DNA of 64,000 nt from Branchipolynoe longqiensis (Eukaryota; Annelida; Polychaeta; Phyllodocida; Polynoidae): contig CM059199.1 of NCBI GenBank assembly GCA_030323885.1, forward strand, positions 77,410,781 through 77,474,780, in the 5' to 3' direction. The notes below the pieces were generated by a model that saw only the letters and a list, made by a program, of their open reading frames with translations, did not search any database and had not been told where the DNA came from. Both the position numbers and the translations under genes were made by a program. Positions 53,565-64,000 of this stretch are shown here, piece after piece. The first letter of the stretch is position 1, and each line of letters starts with the position of its first letter.

Positions 53565-54870
53565 GCTGTGTGTGGTTATGTTTGTGTTATGTGTGGTTGT
53601 GTCAGTGTTGTGTGTGGTTGTGTTGTGTTGTGTGTGGTTGTGGTTGTGGTTGTGGTGTATGTGGTTGCGTGTGTTGTGTGTGATTGTGTTTGTGTTGTGT
53701 GTGGTTGTGTGTGGTTGTGGCAGTATTGTGTGTGGTTGTAGCAGTGTTTTGTGTGGTTGTGTTGGTGTTATGTGTGGATGTGTCGGTGTTGTGTGTGGTT
53801 GTGTCAGAATTGTGTGTGGTTGTGTCAGTGCTGTGTGTGGTTGTGGTGGTGGTGTGTGTGTGATTGTGGCAGTGTTGGGTGTAGGTGTGTCTGTGTTATG
53901 TGCGGTTGTGTCAGTGGGGTGTGGGTGTGGTGGTGTGTGTGTGGTTGTGGTAGTGTTATGTGTGGTTGTGGTGGTGTTGTGTGGTTGTGGCAGTGTTATG
54001 CGTGGTTGCGGCAGTGTTGTGTGTGGTTGTGGCAGTGTTATGTGTGGTTGTGGCGGTGTTGTTTGTGGTTGTGACAGTCTGGTTGTGGCAGTGTTGTATG
54101 TGGTTGTGGCAGTGTTATGTGTGGTTGTGGTGGTGTTATGTGTGGTTGTGGTGGTGGTGTTTGTGGTTGTGACAGTGTTATGTATGGTTGTGGTGGTGGT
54201 GTGTGTGGTTGGGTCAGAATTGTGTGTGGGTGTGGTGGTGTGTGTGTGGTTGTGGCAGTGTTATGTGTGGTTGTGGCGGTGTTGTGTGTGGTTGTGGTAG
54301 TGGTGTGTGTGGTTGTGGCAGTGTTGTGTGTGGTTGTGGCAGTGCTATGTGTGGTTGTGGCGGTGTTATGTGTGGTTGTGACGGTGTTGTTTGTGGTTGT
54401 GACAGTGGTATGTGTGGTTGTGGCGGTGGTGTGTGTGGTTGTGTCAGAATTGTGTGTGGTTGTGGTGGTGGTGTGTGTGGTTGTGACAGTGGTGTGTGTG
54501 GTTGTGGTGGCGGTGTGTGTGGTTGTGGTGGTGGTGTGTGTGGTTGTGTCAGTGTTGTGTGTGGTTGTGACAGTGGTGTGTGGTTGTGGCAGTGTTGTGT
54601 GTGGGTGTGTCTGTGTTATGCGTGGTTGTGGCAGTGTTGTATGTGGTTGTGGTGGTGTTGTGCGTGTATGTGCTATGTGTGGTTGTGACAGTGTTATGTG
54701 TGGTTGTGGTGGTGTTGTGTGTGGGTGTGTTGTGGCAGTGTTATGTGTGGTTGTGGCAGTGTTGTGTGTGGTTGTGGTGGTGTTGTGTGCGGTTGTGGTG
54801 GTGTCATGTGTGGTTGTGACAGTGGTATGTGTGGTTGTGGTGGTGTTATGTGTGGGTGTGGCGGTGCTTG
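53565..54870. repeat. ~21-bp GT-rich minisatellite
   Basis: Unit about GTTGTGGCAGTGTTGTGTGT plus G; C is scarce on the plus strand. Val/Cys-rich open frames up to 303 codons are artefacts. Confidence 0.93.
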
Positions 54871-54964
54871 ATGGCTGTGTTGTTGTTTTCCCGTGTCACG
54901 TTGTCGTGTTGCTGCATGGCTCAGGCTGCCCCGCCTCGCACATCGCAACAAAATGGCATGATAC

Positions 54965-55330
54965 AGGTGAGACGGCCTGCTGCTGGCCTGAGCCTGACAC
55001 AGGCGGCCTGCTGCTGGCCTCAGACTGACACAGACGGCCTGCTGCTGGCTTGAGACTGACACAGACGGCCTGCTGCTGCCCTGAGACTGACACAGACGGC
55101 CTGCTGCTGGCTTGAGACTGACACAAACAGCCTGCTGCTGGCCTGAGACTGACACACACGGCATGTGCTGGCATGAGACTGACACAGGCGGCCTGCTGCT
55201 GGCCTGAGACTGACAGGGGCGGCCTGCTGCTGGCCTGAGACTGACACAGGCGGCCTGGTGCTAGCCTGAGACTGACACAGGCGGCCTGCTGCTGGCCTGA
55301 GACTGACACAGGCGGCCTGGTGCTGGCCTG
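54965..55330. repeat. 31-bp satellite (12 copies)
   Basis: Unit: GGCCTGCTGCTGGCCTGAGA then CTGACACAGAC. Confidence 0.95.
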
Positions 55331-55840
55331 ACACAGTGTGGTGCGGTGTGCGGCGGAGTGACGCAGTGTGACGCGGTGTGACGCGGTGTGACGCAGTGTG
55401 ACGCGGTGTGACGCGGTGTGACGCAGTGTGACGCGGTGTGACGCGGTGTGACGCAGTGTGACGCAGTGTGACGCAGTGTGACGCAGTGTGACGCGGTGTG
55501 ACGCGGTGTGACGCGGTGTGACGCAGTGTGACGCGGTGTGACGAGGTGTGGCGCAGTGTGACGCGGTGTGACGCAGTGTGACGCGGTGTGACGCGGTGTG
55601 ACGCTGTGTGACGCGGTGTGGGGCGCTGTGGCGCGGTGTGGGGGAGTGTGGCACAGTGTGACGCGGTGTGGCGCGGTGTGGCGCAGTGTGACGCGGTGTG
55701 ACGCGGTGTGGCGCAGTGTGACGCGGTGTGACGCAGTGTGATGCGGTGTGACGCAGTGTGACGCGGTGTGGGGGAGTGTGGGGCAGTGTGGGGTGGTGTG
55801 GCGCAGTGTGACGCGGTGTGGCGCGGTGTGGTGCAGAGTA
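55331..55840. repeat. 10-bp satellite ACGCGGTGTG
   Basis: About 50 copies with ACGCAGTGTG and GCGCGGTGTG variants. Nearly every unit carries one or two CpG, a dense methylatable stretch. His/Thr-rich minus-strand frames are artefacts. Confidence 0.96.
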
Positions 55841-56827
55841 GTGTGTTCATTATGTAGGTGGTTCTGTGAGTAGTTTTCTATGCAAAGTTGTATTAACACA
55901 GTGTGGGTTAAGTAAGGTAACATGGTGAAATACCAACAATGCTTAGGATTCTGATGGATATTTTGTTATATTTTGTTTCCAAGAACTGAGCAATACTTCA
56001 CATGTACAATGCCATACAATACAATACCATACGATACAGACAACTCAATTCCCTCTCTTCAACCAATACTAATACAAAGTCTATTTCACCCATGTGGTCC
56101 TGCTCCTTTTTCACTGCTCTGGTCTCAGGCTCCAACTGTACTCTCCCCCCCCCCCCCCCCAGTCCAGCCTTATATCTAGCTTGACCACTCTCCAAGCACC
56201 AGCCTACCTTGACCACTGTCCTGCTGCAGACCAGCCTCTCCTTGGCCTGTCTCCATGCTCTACTGCCCGGTAGCCCTTCTTACACACAATTCACCTACCG
56301 ATGCACTACCTAGTACATCCGTTTTACAGTATTTTCCCCCTTCCCACCAGGACCTACACAGCGGTCTACATTATTTCTCATTGCTACACACATGCTTGTA
56401 CTGGTTCTTGACCCCTTAATATTTACCCAGCCTACCTTAATCTACCTTTTATTTTCCTTTCCAATATACTAGAATTATACGTCCTGCTCCATAACTTTAA
56501 ACATTACACCCGCATTTGATAACTGTTGACTCTACCAGTCTAAGCCTAAAATCAGCATAATTTTACAATGATACATTGTGTAGTGTAGTTGAGTTGTGGT
56601 GAAGAATCGAGTTTGTATCAAGCATTCAATGTATCTATTACCATTACGTAACGGGGACATTGCTAGCATCATGCAGTGTCTGGTGGTCATGATACCGTGG
56701 CTGAGTGGGGTATCGCCGTGCAATGGAGCAGTAAGTGGCGCTAAGTGTGAAGTTACAGAGTGTTTACCGAAACAGGTCACATCCCGGTCGGACCAAACCA
56801 CAGCGTCCCGGGAGGCGGCTCAGACCT
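55841..56827. other. Mostly unique DNA, no gene seen
   Basis: Includes a C run at 56148-56160, pyrimidine-rich sequence to 56300 and AT-rich sequence after. A 93-codon plus-strand frame (56596-56877) starts before and runs into the foldback element; no domain is recognised. Confidence 0.5.
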
Positions 56828-57570
56828 GGGGCCGTATGCAGGAAACAGTGTTACGCGAGTTTGAGTTTAGCCTTTAAACGCGTATAGCTAACACCGACCG
56901 GGCGAAATATGTCAAGTGGTATGCAGGAGCGCCTAAACGGTCGGTGTTAGCTAAACGTGAAATTATTTATAGATTTGGGAAATCCCTCTGGTCTCTACCC
57001 ATATATTAGGCTTAAATATATTAAATGCTATCAATGATAGTATCATATTTAACAGAATTAGATACGCAATAAGTGAAATTTGATGAAATTAACCCTAAAT
57101 TCGAAGCAATATTAACGCTGCGGCCGTAATGGCGGCGATATTAACGTTATATTTTCGAATCGACGAACCTACAGTAAACAAACCGCCGCCACTGCCAGTA
57201 TGGACAGTGACGTCGATGCGGCTACGGCGATTTGTTTACTTTACGTTCGTCGATTCGAAAATATAAGTATTAATATCTCCGCCGTTACGACGGCACCGTT
57301 AATATTGCTTCAGATTTAGGGTTAATTTAATCAAATTTCACTTATTGCGTATCTAATTCTGTTAAATATGATAGGATTTAATAGATTTGGCCCTTTCCTT
57401 ACGCTAACACCGCCCGTAAACGTCATATGAAACGGGGTTAGTGTCGCAGACCTTAAACGCGCGGTGTTAGGCCTATCACTGACTCGTGCATACCGACTTT
57501 TCGGCGCTAAACCAGAAATCCCTTCTAAACGAGTTTTGGCTAGATAACACCGCTTCCTGCATATGGCCCC
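56828..57570. mobile_element. Foldback element with ~170-bp palindrome arms
   Basis: Ends are inverted: GGGGCCGTATGCAGGAAACA (56828) and, reversed, GGGGCCATATGCAGGAAGCG (ends 57570). In the centre about 57019-57195 pairs with about 57217-57383 at roughly 90 percent by eye (for example TTAACAGAATTAGATACGCA against TGCGTATCTAATTCTGTTAA). Each outer arm has its own small hairpin: TAGCTAACACCGACC/GGTCGGTGTTAGCTA (56885, 56939) and CTAACACCG.../...CGGTGTTAG (57402, 57463). The fold is a three-hairpin cloverleaf. No transposase. Confidence 0.82.
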
Positions 57571-57897
57571 TGGCGCTTCTGGCGTCCGAACGCGCCACCT
57601 GGCGGACTCACTCCCACTCGCCCCCCCCCCGGAGCCCCCCACACGCACTCCTTTTTCCTTCTGATTAGAAAACAGATAATCTTGAAAAAGTGTCAACAAA
57701 AATTAGTTTACACCAAGTTACGGCAGTTAATTTGTCACAGAAAGTGTGGTTGTGTACAACAAACAGTTAAACCACGGAAAGTGAGGGTCTGTGCAACTAA
57801 TAACTCACATACAGAATGGGGGGGGGGGGTCTGAAAACTAAAGACTTGCACATGGAAAGACGGGGATCTGATCACTTAGAAACTCACTGACCCCTCC
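57571..57897. other. Unique spacer
   Basis: A CTCF-like site reads CCGCCAGGTGGCGC on the minus strand (57592-57605, 13 of 14). C run at 57619-57631, G run at 57820. No gene. Confidence 0.45.
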
Positions 57898-58770
57898 CCA
57901 TGTACCAGGGTATGTACCCTCCCTATGTACCAGGGTGTGTACCCTCCATATGTACCAGGGTCTGTACCCTCCTCATGTACCAGGTTCTGTATCATCCCTA
58001 TGTACCAGGGTATGTACCCTCCCTATGTACCAGGGTATGTACCCTCCCTATGTACCAGGGTATGTACGCTCCCTATGTACCAGGGGCTGTACCCTCCCTA
58101 TGTACCAGGGTATGTACCCTCCCTATGTACCAGGGTATGTACCCTCCCTATCTATCAGGGTATGTACCCTCCATATGTACCAGGGTATGTACCCTCCATA
58201 TGTACCAGGGTATGTACCCACCTCATGTACCAGGTTCTGTATCATCCCTATGTACCAGGGTATGTACCCTCCCTATGTACCAGGGTATGTACCATCCCCA
58301 TGTACCAGGGTATGTACGTTCCCTATGTACCAGGGTATGTACCCTCCCTATGTATCAGGGTATGTACCCTCCCTATGTACCAGGGTATGTACCCTCCCTA
58401 TCTATCAGGGTATGTACCCTCCCTATGTACCAGGGTATGTACCCTCCCTATGTACCAGGGTATGTACCCTCCCTATGTACCAGGGTATGTACCCTCCCTA
58501 TGTACCAGGGTATGTACCCTCCCTATGTACCAGGGTATGTACCCTCCCCATGTACCAGGTTCTGTACCCTCCCTATGTACCAGGTTCTGTACCCTCCCCA
58601 TGTACCAAGCACTGTACCCTCCCCATGTATCAGGGTATGTACCATCCCTATGTATCAGGGTATGTACCCTCCCTATGTACCAGGTTATGTACCATCCCTA
58701 TGTACCAGGGTGTGTACCCTCCCTATATACCAGGGTATGTACCCTCCCTATACCAGAGTATGTACCCTCC
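57898..58770. repeat. 25-bp satellite (about 35 copies)
   Basis: Unit: TGTACCAGGGTATGTACCCT then CCCTA. GGTA...TACC words inside make each unit partly self-complementary. Tyr/Cys/Pro-rich open frames of 450-566 codons are artefacts. Confidence 0.96.
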
Positions 58771-58779
58771 CTCCATCTT

Positions 58780-59500
58780 CCCTTTCCTGCGTCCCCTGTC
58801 CCCTGTCCCCTGTCCCACTGTTCCCTCTGTGCCCTGTGCCCTGTCCCCTGTCCCACTGTTCCCTCTCCGCTTCCTCTGTATCCTGTGCCCTGTCCCCTGT
58901 CCCCTGTCCCACTTTTCCCTCTCCGCTTCCTCTGTCTCCTGTCCCCTGTCCCACTGTTCCCTCTCCGCTTCCTCTGTGCTCTGTCCCCTGCCCCACTCTC
59001 CCCTGTCCCCTGTCCCACTGTTCCCTCTCCGCTTCCTCTGTGCCCTGTCCCCTGTCCCACTGTCCCCTGTGCCCTGTCCCCTGTCCCACTGTTCCCTCCG
59101 CTTCCTCTGTCCCCTGTCCCCTGTCCGACTGTTCCCTCTCCGCTTCCTCTGTGCCCTGTCCCCTGTGCCCTGTCCCCTGTCCGATTGTTCCCTCTCCGCT
59201 TCCTCTGTGCCCTGTCCCCTGTCCCCTGTTCCCTGTCCGACTGTTCCCTCTCCGCTTCCTCTGTGCCCTAACCTCTGCCTTCCGTACCCTATCCTTTACC
59301 CTACTGTCGCTGCCCTCCCACTGTCCCCTGTCCTCTATCTCCCATGTCCCCTGTCCTCTATCTCCCATGTCCCCTGTCCCCTCTCTCCTGTCCCCTGCCC
59401 CTTGTCCCATGTCCCTTGTCCCAGGTCCACTGTCCCTTGTCCCATGTCCCCTGTCCCCTGTCTCCTGTCCCTGTCTCCGTTGCTCCCTGTCCCCGGGCGC
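58780..59500. repeat. CCCCTGT-based pyrimidine-rich satellite
   Basis: Short CCCTGTC words grouped in ~60-bp blocks that end TGTTCCCTCTCCGCTTCCTC. Stops are absent, extending frames from the previous array. Confidence 0.93.
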
Positions 59501-59587
59501 TTCCTTTGATAAGTGCCGTGCGTCCCTTTCAAGTCGAGTCGTCTTATCGCATACAGTTGTCGCCAGGGGGCGCCACCACCCGGGTGC

Positions 59588-59626
59588 GTACCCGTCCTGA
59601 TATGACCTTAGATGTTCCTGGGACGA
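59588..59626 (+). repeat. SINE-tail-like segment, second copy
   Basis: Matches 38446-38482. Just upstream is a CTCF-like TCGCCAGGGGGCGC (59560-59573). Confidence 0.4.
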
Positions 59627-59745
59627 GGGTTCTGTGTACTGGGTAGATGGTGCTATGTACTGGCTAGGTGGTTATATGTACTGGTTAGAGGGTTCTGAAT
59701 ACTGGTTAGAAGGGTCTGTGTACTGGTTAGAGGGCTCTGTGTCTG
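59627..59745. repeat. ~23-bp repeat (5 copies)
   Basis: TGTACTGGTTAGAGGGTTCTG with small changes. Confidence 0.88.
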
Positions 59746-59940
59746 ACTGCCTCATGGGTGCAATGTGACACTACTTGTACAGGAAGGAATGTTGGCAGGC
59801 GGAAACACTTGATGCTCATCACAGATGGTGACAGCAGTTTGCGTATAAAACCTCGCTACTCTTACTAAACACTCGGGACTTTTGACGTCGACTTGAAAGA
59901 AAAAGCTGCAGAGCAAACATTGCCGATGTGAGTGTCTATT

Positions 59941-60775
59941 GACCAATTTCATATGACGTCAGCATGTGTATTTAGGTCAGTGCGTGCGTCACTTGGCTGC
60001 AGGACAACATCAGGTCACACTGCAAACTCAATGGCTATGAGCATTCCTCAAAGATAAAATGTTAAATAACTCTAAAAACCCCACCACCTGGAAACCAACA
60101 AATTGGAATACACATAGAAAACATGTTTACCAAAAGGATTATATTAAATTGATATGGTTAGGGTTCTGGATTTCTATTAATTTTGAATAAAATTTACGTT
60201 TTGCACTGCGTGTACCGGCAAACTGCCCGTGAAGGGTAAAACACTGCAGTGATGGGTGCTGCAGCAATGCTATGTCTATGCGGAGCAACTATTTTTGTAA
60301 AATAAATTTAAAAGCTTTCATTGGATCGATTAAAAATATCTTAATGCGCGATTGAAGAGGAAGATCTGAAGTATTTAATGTAACCTAAGAGCAATTTACG
60401 CTGAAAGTATTAAAAACAGAGATAATATATTAATAGTGAAAGTTGGGATATTCTGAGTATCAGTGCCAGTGTTAGCCTTACCATAAAGTGCCCGGATGTC
60501 CTACATCGAGAATGGGGGCGAGCAATCTTCATACAGAAGTGAAATATCTCTAAAACCACACCACCTAGAAACAAACTGCTTGGAATACATATAGCAAACA
60601 TAATCAACGAATAGATTATATTAAATTTATATGGTTAGGGTTCTGGATTTCTATTAATTTAAAATAAAATAAACCTTTTGCACTGCAAGTACTGGCAAAC
60701 CCAGTGGCAGTGTGCATTCGTTCTGCAGCCGAGTTGTGTGCGCATACACAATGTTTACAAACATTGAAATAGGTC
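59941..60775 (+). mobile_element. TIR element with 205-bp repeat units, locus 3
   Basis: Left end GACCAATTTCATATGACGTC (59941), right end CAATGTTTACAAACATTG then AAATAGGTC, TA (ends 60775). Has the CRE (59954-59961) and the 18-bp palindrome (60750-60767). Only about two ~205-bp units remain, separated by unrelated DNA at about 60225-60520 (GCCCGTGAAGGGTAAAAC to AAGTGCCCGGATGTCC), probably a further insertion. Confidence 0.78.
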
Positions 60776-60789
60776 TATTCGGCACTTCA

Positions 60790-61370
60790 GTGGGCACCAG
60801 AAGGCACCTGGAGGCAGCCTGACACCGCCTGCCTGCCACCGCATGCCTGCCTGCCACCGCATGCCTGCCTCAACATGCATGCCACAACATGCATGCCACG
60901 GTATGCATGCCACATCACCCATGCCACATCATGCATGCCACAGCAGGTAGGCTAGAGCCTTCCTGCCACAGCATGCACTGACACTCCCTGCCTGCCACTG
61001 CCTGCCACTGCATACATGCCACAACCAGCATAATACAGCCTGCATGCCACCCATGCATGCCACAGCCTGCATGTAACATCATGTGTGCCGCATCCTGCAT
61101 GCCACAGCCTGCATGCCACATCCTGCATGCCACAGCATCCATGCCACCGCCTGCACACCACAGCATGCATTCCACAGCATGTATGCTTTCCACATCCTGC
61201 CTTCCATCGTATGCATGCCCTGCCACCCACTGCCTGCCATTGCCTGCCACAGCCTGCCTGCAACAGCATGCCTGCCACAGCATGCCCTGCCACAGCATGC
61301 CCTGCCACCTCCTGCCTGCCACTGCCTGCCTGCCACTCCCTGCCTGCCACTCTCTGCCTGCCACCGGCTG
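60790..61370. repeat. ~16-bp repeat ATGCCACAGCCTGC
   Basis: Degenerate GCATGCCACA and CCTGCCTGCCACTG words. Frames on both strands are artefacts. Confidence 0.92.
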
Positions 61371-61374
61371 CCTG

Positions 61375-62500
61375 CACACCACGGTCACACACCACATACA
61401 CACCACACACACCACATGCACATACCACATCCACACACCACATTCACACCCCACGTCCAGTCACCACATACACACCCCACGTCCACACACCACATAACAC
61501 CACGTCCACACACCATGTCCACACCACACAACACATGTACATACCATGTCCACACACCTCATACACACCACATACACACACCACGTCCACACACCACGTA
61601 CATGCACCATGTCCACACACCACATCCACACACCACATACACACCACGTCCACACACCACATGCACACCACACACCACATGCACACACCACATCCACACA
61701 CCTCATACACACCACATACACACTCCACGTTCACACACCAAATCGACACACCACTTCCACACACCACGTCCACACATCACATATACACACCATGTCCACA
61801 CACCACATCCACACACCACATGCACACCACACACCACATGTACATACCATGTCAACACACCTCATACACACCGCATACACACACCACGTCCACACACCAC
61901 TTCCATGCACCACATCCACACACCACATACACACCACGCCCACACACCACATACACACCCCACGTTCACACACAACATAGACACACCACTTCCACACACC
62001 ACGTCCACACATCACATATACACACCATGTCCACAACCACATACACACCATGTCAATACACCACATAACTCCATGTCCACACACCATACACACACCACAT
62101 ACACCCACCAGGTCCACAGACCACATACACCACGTCCTCACACCGCGTCCACACACCACATACACATACCACATACACACCCCACATACACACACCACTT
62201 CCACACACCACATCGACACACCACATACACATACCACATACACACCAGGTCCACAACCACATCGACACACCATGTCTACACACCAGATACACACCACGTC
62301 CAGACACCACATCCACATTCCATGTCCACACACCACAGACACACACCATCCATACACCACATAAACACAACATCCACACACCACATAAACACACCACGTC
62401 TACACACCGCATACACACAACGTCCACACACCACATACACGCACCGTCCACAGACCACGTCCACACACCACGTTCACACCACGTCCAGGTCATGCTCACA
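61375..62500. repeat. CCACACACCACATACACACC repeat
   Basis: Degenerate ~20-bp words; blocks of about 230 bp near 61560-61780 and 61780-62010 resemble each other (AACATAGACACACCACTTCC-like), so larger duplication occurred. Confidence 0.92.
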
Positions 62501-62640
62501 GACGGCACAAGACATACAAATAAAATCAGGTGAATAAAACAAAAAGCTGATGTCAGGGTTGGCGGGTACCTGTGCATTGTCCCACCTCCCCAGCCTCACA
62601 CCGTGTGTTAGTTGTACGTCTGTCACCCTCCTCCCTCACA
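62501..62640. other. Short unique spacer
   Basis: Nothing recognised. Confidence 0.5.
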
Positions 62641-63590
62641 CACCACTCACACACTGCACACACTGCACACATTCACACCACACACACCACTCACACACTG
62701 CACACACTGCACACATTCACACCACACACACCACTCACACACTGCACTCACACACTGCACACATTCACACCACACACAGCACTCACACACTGCACACACC
62801 CTGCACACATTCACACCACACACAGCACTCACACACTGCACACACCCTGCACACATTCACACCACACACAGCACTCACCGCACACACACTGCACACATTC
62901 ACACCACACACAGCACTCACACACTGCACACACACTGCACACATTCACACCACACACAGCACTCACACACAGCACTCACACACAGCACTCACACACTGCA
63001 CACACCCTGCACACATTCACACCACACACAGCACTCACACACTGCACACACCCTGCACACATTCACACCACACACAGCACTCACACACTGCACACACACT
63101 GCACACATTCACACCACACACAGCACTCACACACTACACACACACACTGCACACATTCACACCACACACAGCACTCACACACTGCACACACACTGCACAC
63201 ATTCACACCACACACAGCACTCACACACCTACACAACCTGACACATTCACACCCACACACACACTCACACACTGCACACACCTGCACACATTCACACCAC
63301 CCACAGACACCTCACACACTGCACACACCCTGCACACATTCACACCACACACAGCACTCACACACTACACACACACTGCACACATTCACACCACACACAT
63401 CACTCACACAGTGCACACACCCCACACACATTCACAGCACTCACACACTGCACACATTCACACCACACACAGCACTCACACACTGCACACATTCACACCA
63501 CACACAGCACTCACACACTGCACACATTCACACCACACACAGCACTCACACACTGCACACACCCTGCACACATTCACACCACACACAGTG
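62641..63590. repeat. 46/36-bp satellite
   Basis: Unit: ACATTCACACCACACACAGC, ACTCACACACTGCACACACC and CTGCAC (46 bp) or a 36-bp form lacking one CACACACCCTGC block. His/Thr-rich frames are artefacts. Confidence 0.95.
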
Positions 63591-63654
63591 AGGTGTAATC
63601 AGGTAATGTGGCGTGGCCGCATCTTGCCCAGTTCGTGTCCACTTGAGCCACAGA

Positions 63655-63870
63655 CGTGCAGGGCATGTGGGGGGGGGGGTGGACTGGTCGGAGGGCATGT
63701 GGGGGGAGGGGGAGGGGGAGGGGGGACCGATCATAGGGTGTGTGTCGGGGGGGGGGGGACTGGTCGTAGTGCATGTGTGTGTGTGGGGGGGGTGGACTGG
63801 TCGTAGGGCGTGTGGGGGGGGGGGGGACTGGTCGTAGGGCGTGTGTGGGGGGGGAGGGGGGACTCGTCGG
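63655..63870. repeat. G-run rich ~35-bp repeat
   Basis: GGGACTGGTCGTAGGGCGTG followed by long G runs, about six copies; G-run lengths are doubtful. Confidence 0.88.
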
Positions 63871-64000
63871 AGGGCGTGTGGGTGCCTCGGGCTTTCTGTC
63901 TGATGTTGGTGTGTTCCTAGTGTGTACCTGTTATGTGTGCACCTAGTGGGTGCCTAGTGCTTGGTGTATGGTGTTAGTGTGTTCTTACTGTGTACACGAA
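63871..64000. repeat. Start of another short repeat at the window end
   Basis: GTGTTCCTAGTGTGTACCTG and CTAGTGGGTGCCTAGTG words repeat irregularly and continue past the window. Confidence 0.5.

Noticed and set aside
57900..59600. 566-codon repeat protein candidate
   Set aside because: Spans two unrelated arrays (25-bp and CCCCTGT); all three plus frames are open.
1..64000. Bacterial or viral contamination
   Set aside because: LINE, SINE, DIRS and satellite content is eukaryotic throughout; no operon, phage or virus gene set is visible.

Overview
This window looks like a gene-poor, repeat-dominated stretch of a metazoan nuclear genome, most likely a lophotrochozoan and plausibly a gastropod mollusc. 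The reasons are a DIRS-type tyrosine-recombinase retrotransposon, decayed LINE fragments, tRNA-headed SINE fragments, SINE copies of a type I recall from gastropod genomes, many TIR/MITE-like elements, and no operons or bacterial gene order. The taxon call rests on remembered repeat families and was not searched. A run of 499 Ns (44580-45078) marks an assembly gap inside a tandem array.

Most of the DNA is tandem repeat: more than thirty unrelated arrays with units of 7 to about 205 bp. Many units are multiples of 3 or lack stop codons, so they give long open frames in several frames on both strands. I treat these as satellite artefacts, not genes. Several arrays show higher-order structure (a 111-bp trimer of a 37-bp unit) or have been split by transposons (46-bp satellite at 1-5412, 61-bp satellite at 14767-16465).

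Layout. 1-5412: a 46-bp satellite split by a non-autonomous LTR element on the minus strand (310-3797) with a 4-bp target duplication, a polypurine tract and a primer-binding site from a histidine-type tRNA. 5413-6129: a foldback element flanked by TTAA, with nested hairpins. 6214-18112: satellites, SINE heads and a 40-bp array of 2.5 kb. 18344-23257: a DIRS element with inverted terminal repeats, an internal complementary region, broken gag and RT/RNase H, and an open tyrosine recombinase frame. 23258-31560: simple repeats, a truncated LINE, two TIR elements, a 21-bp array and a LINE 3' end. 31766-31970: a diverged ~60-bp repeat carrying four CTCF-like cores. 32362-38440: 37-bp, 50-bp and CA-rich arrays around a promoter-like GC island. 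38587-44579: dispersed repeats, and at 41600-42360 the best candidate for part of a cellular gene (ETS, E-box and CRE sites plus an ATG-starting exon with a splice donor). 45079-56828: more arrays, a TTAA element and a TIR element with internal 205-bp repeats. 56828-57570: a long palindromic foldback element. 57898-64000: more minisatellites and CA/GT-rich DNA.

No multi-gene pathway or intact cellular gene is visible. The open protein content is transposon-derived, plus one candidate first exon and weaker exon-like islands. The interest lies in transposon end structures, nesting and satellite evolution.
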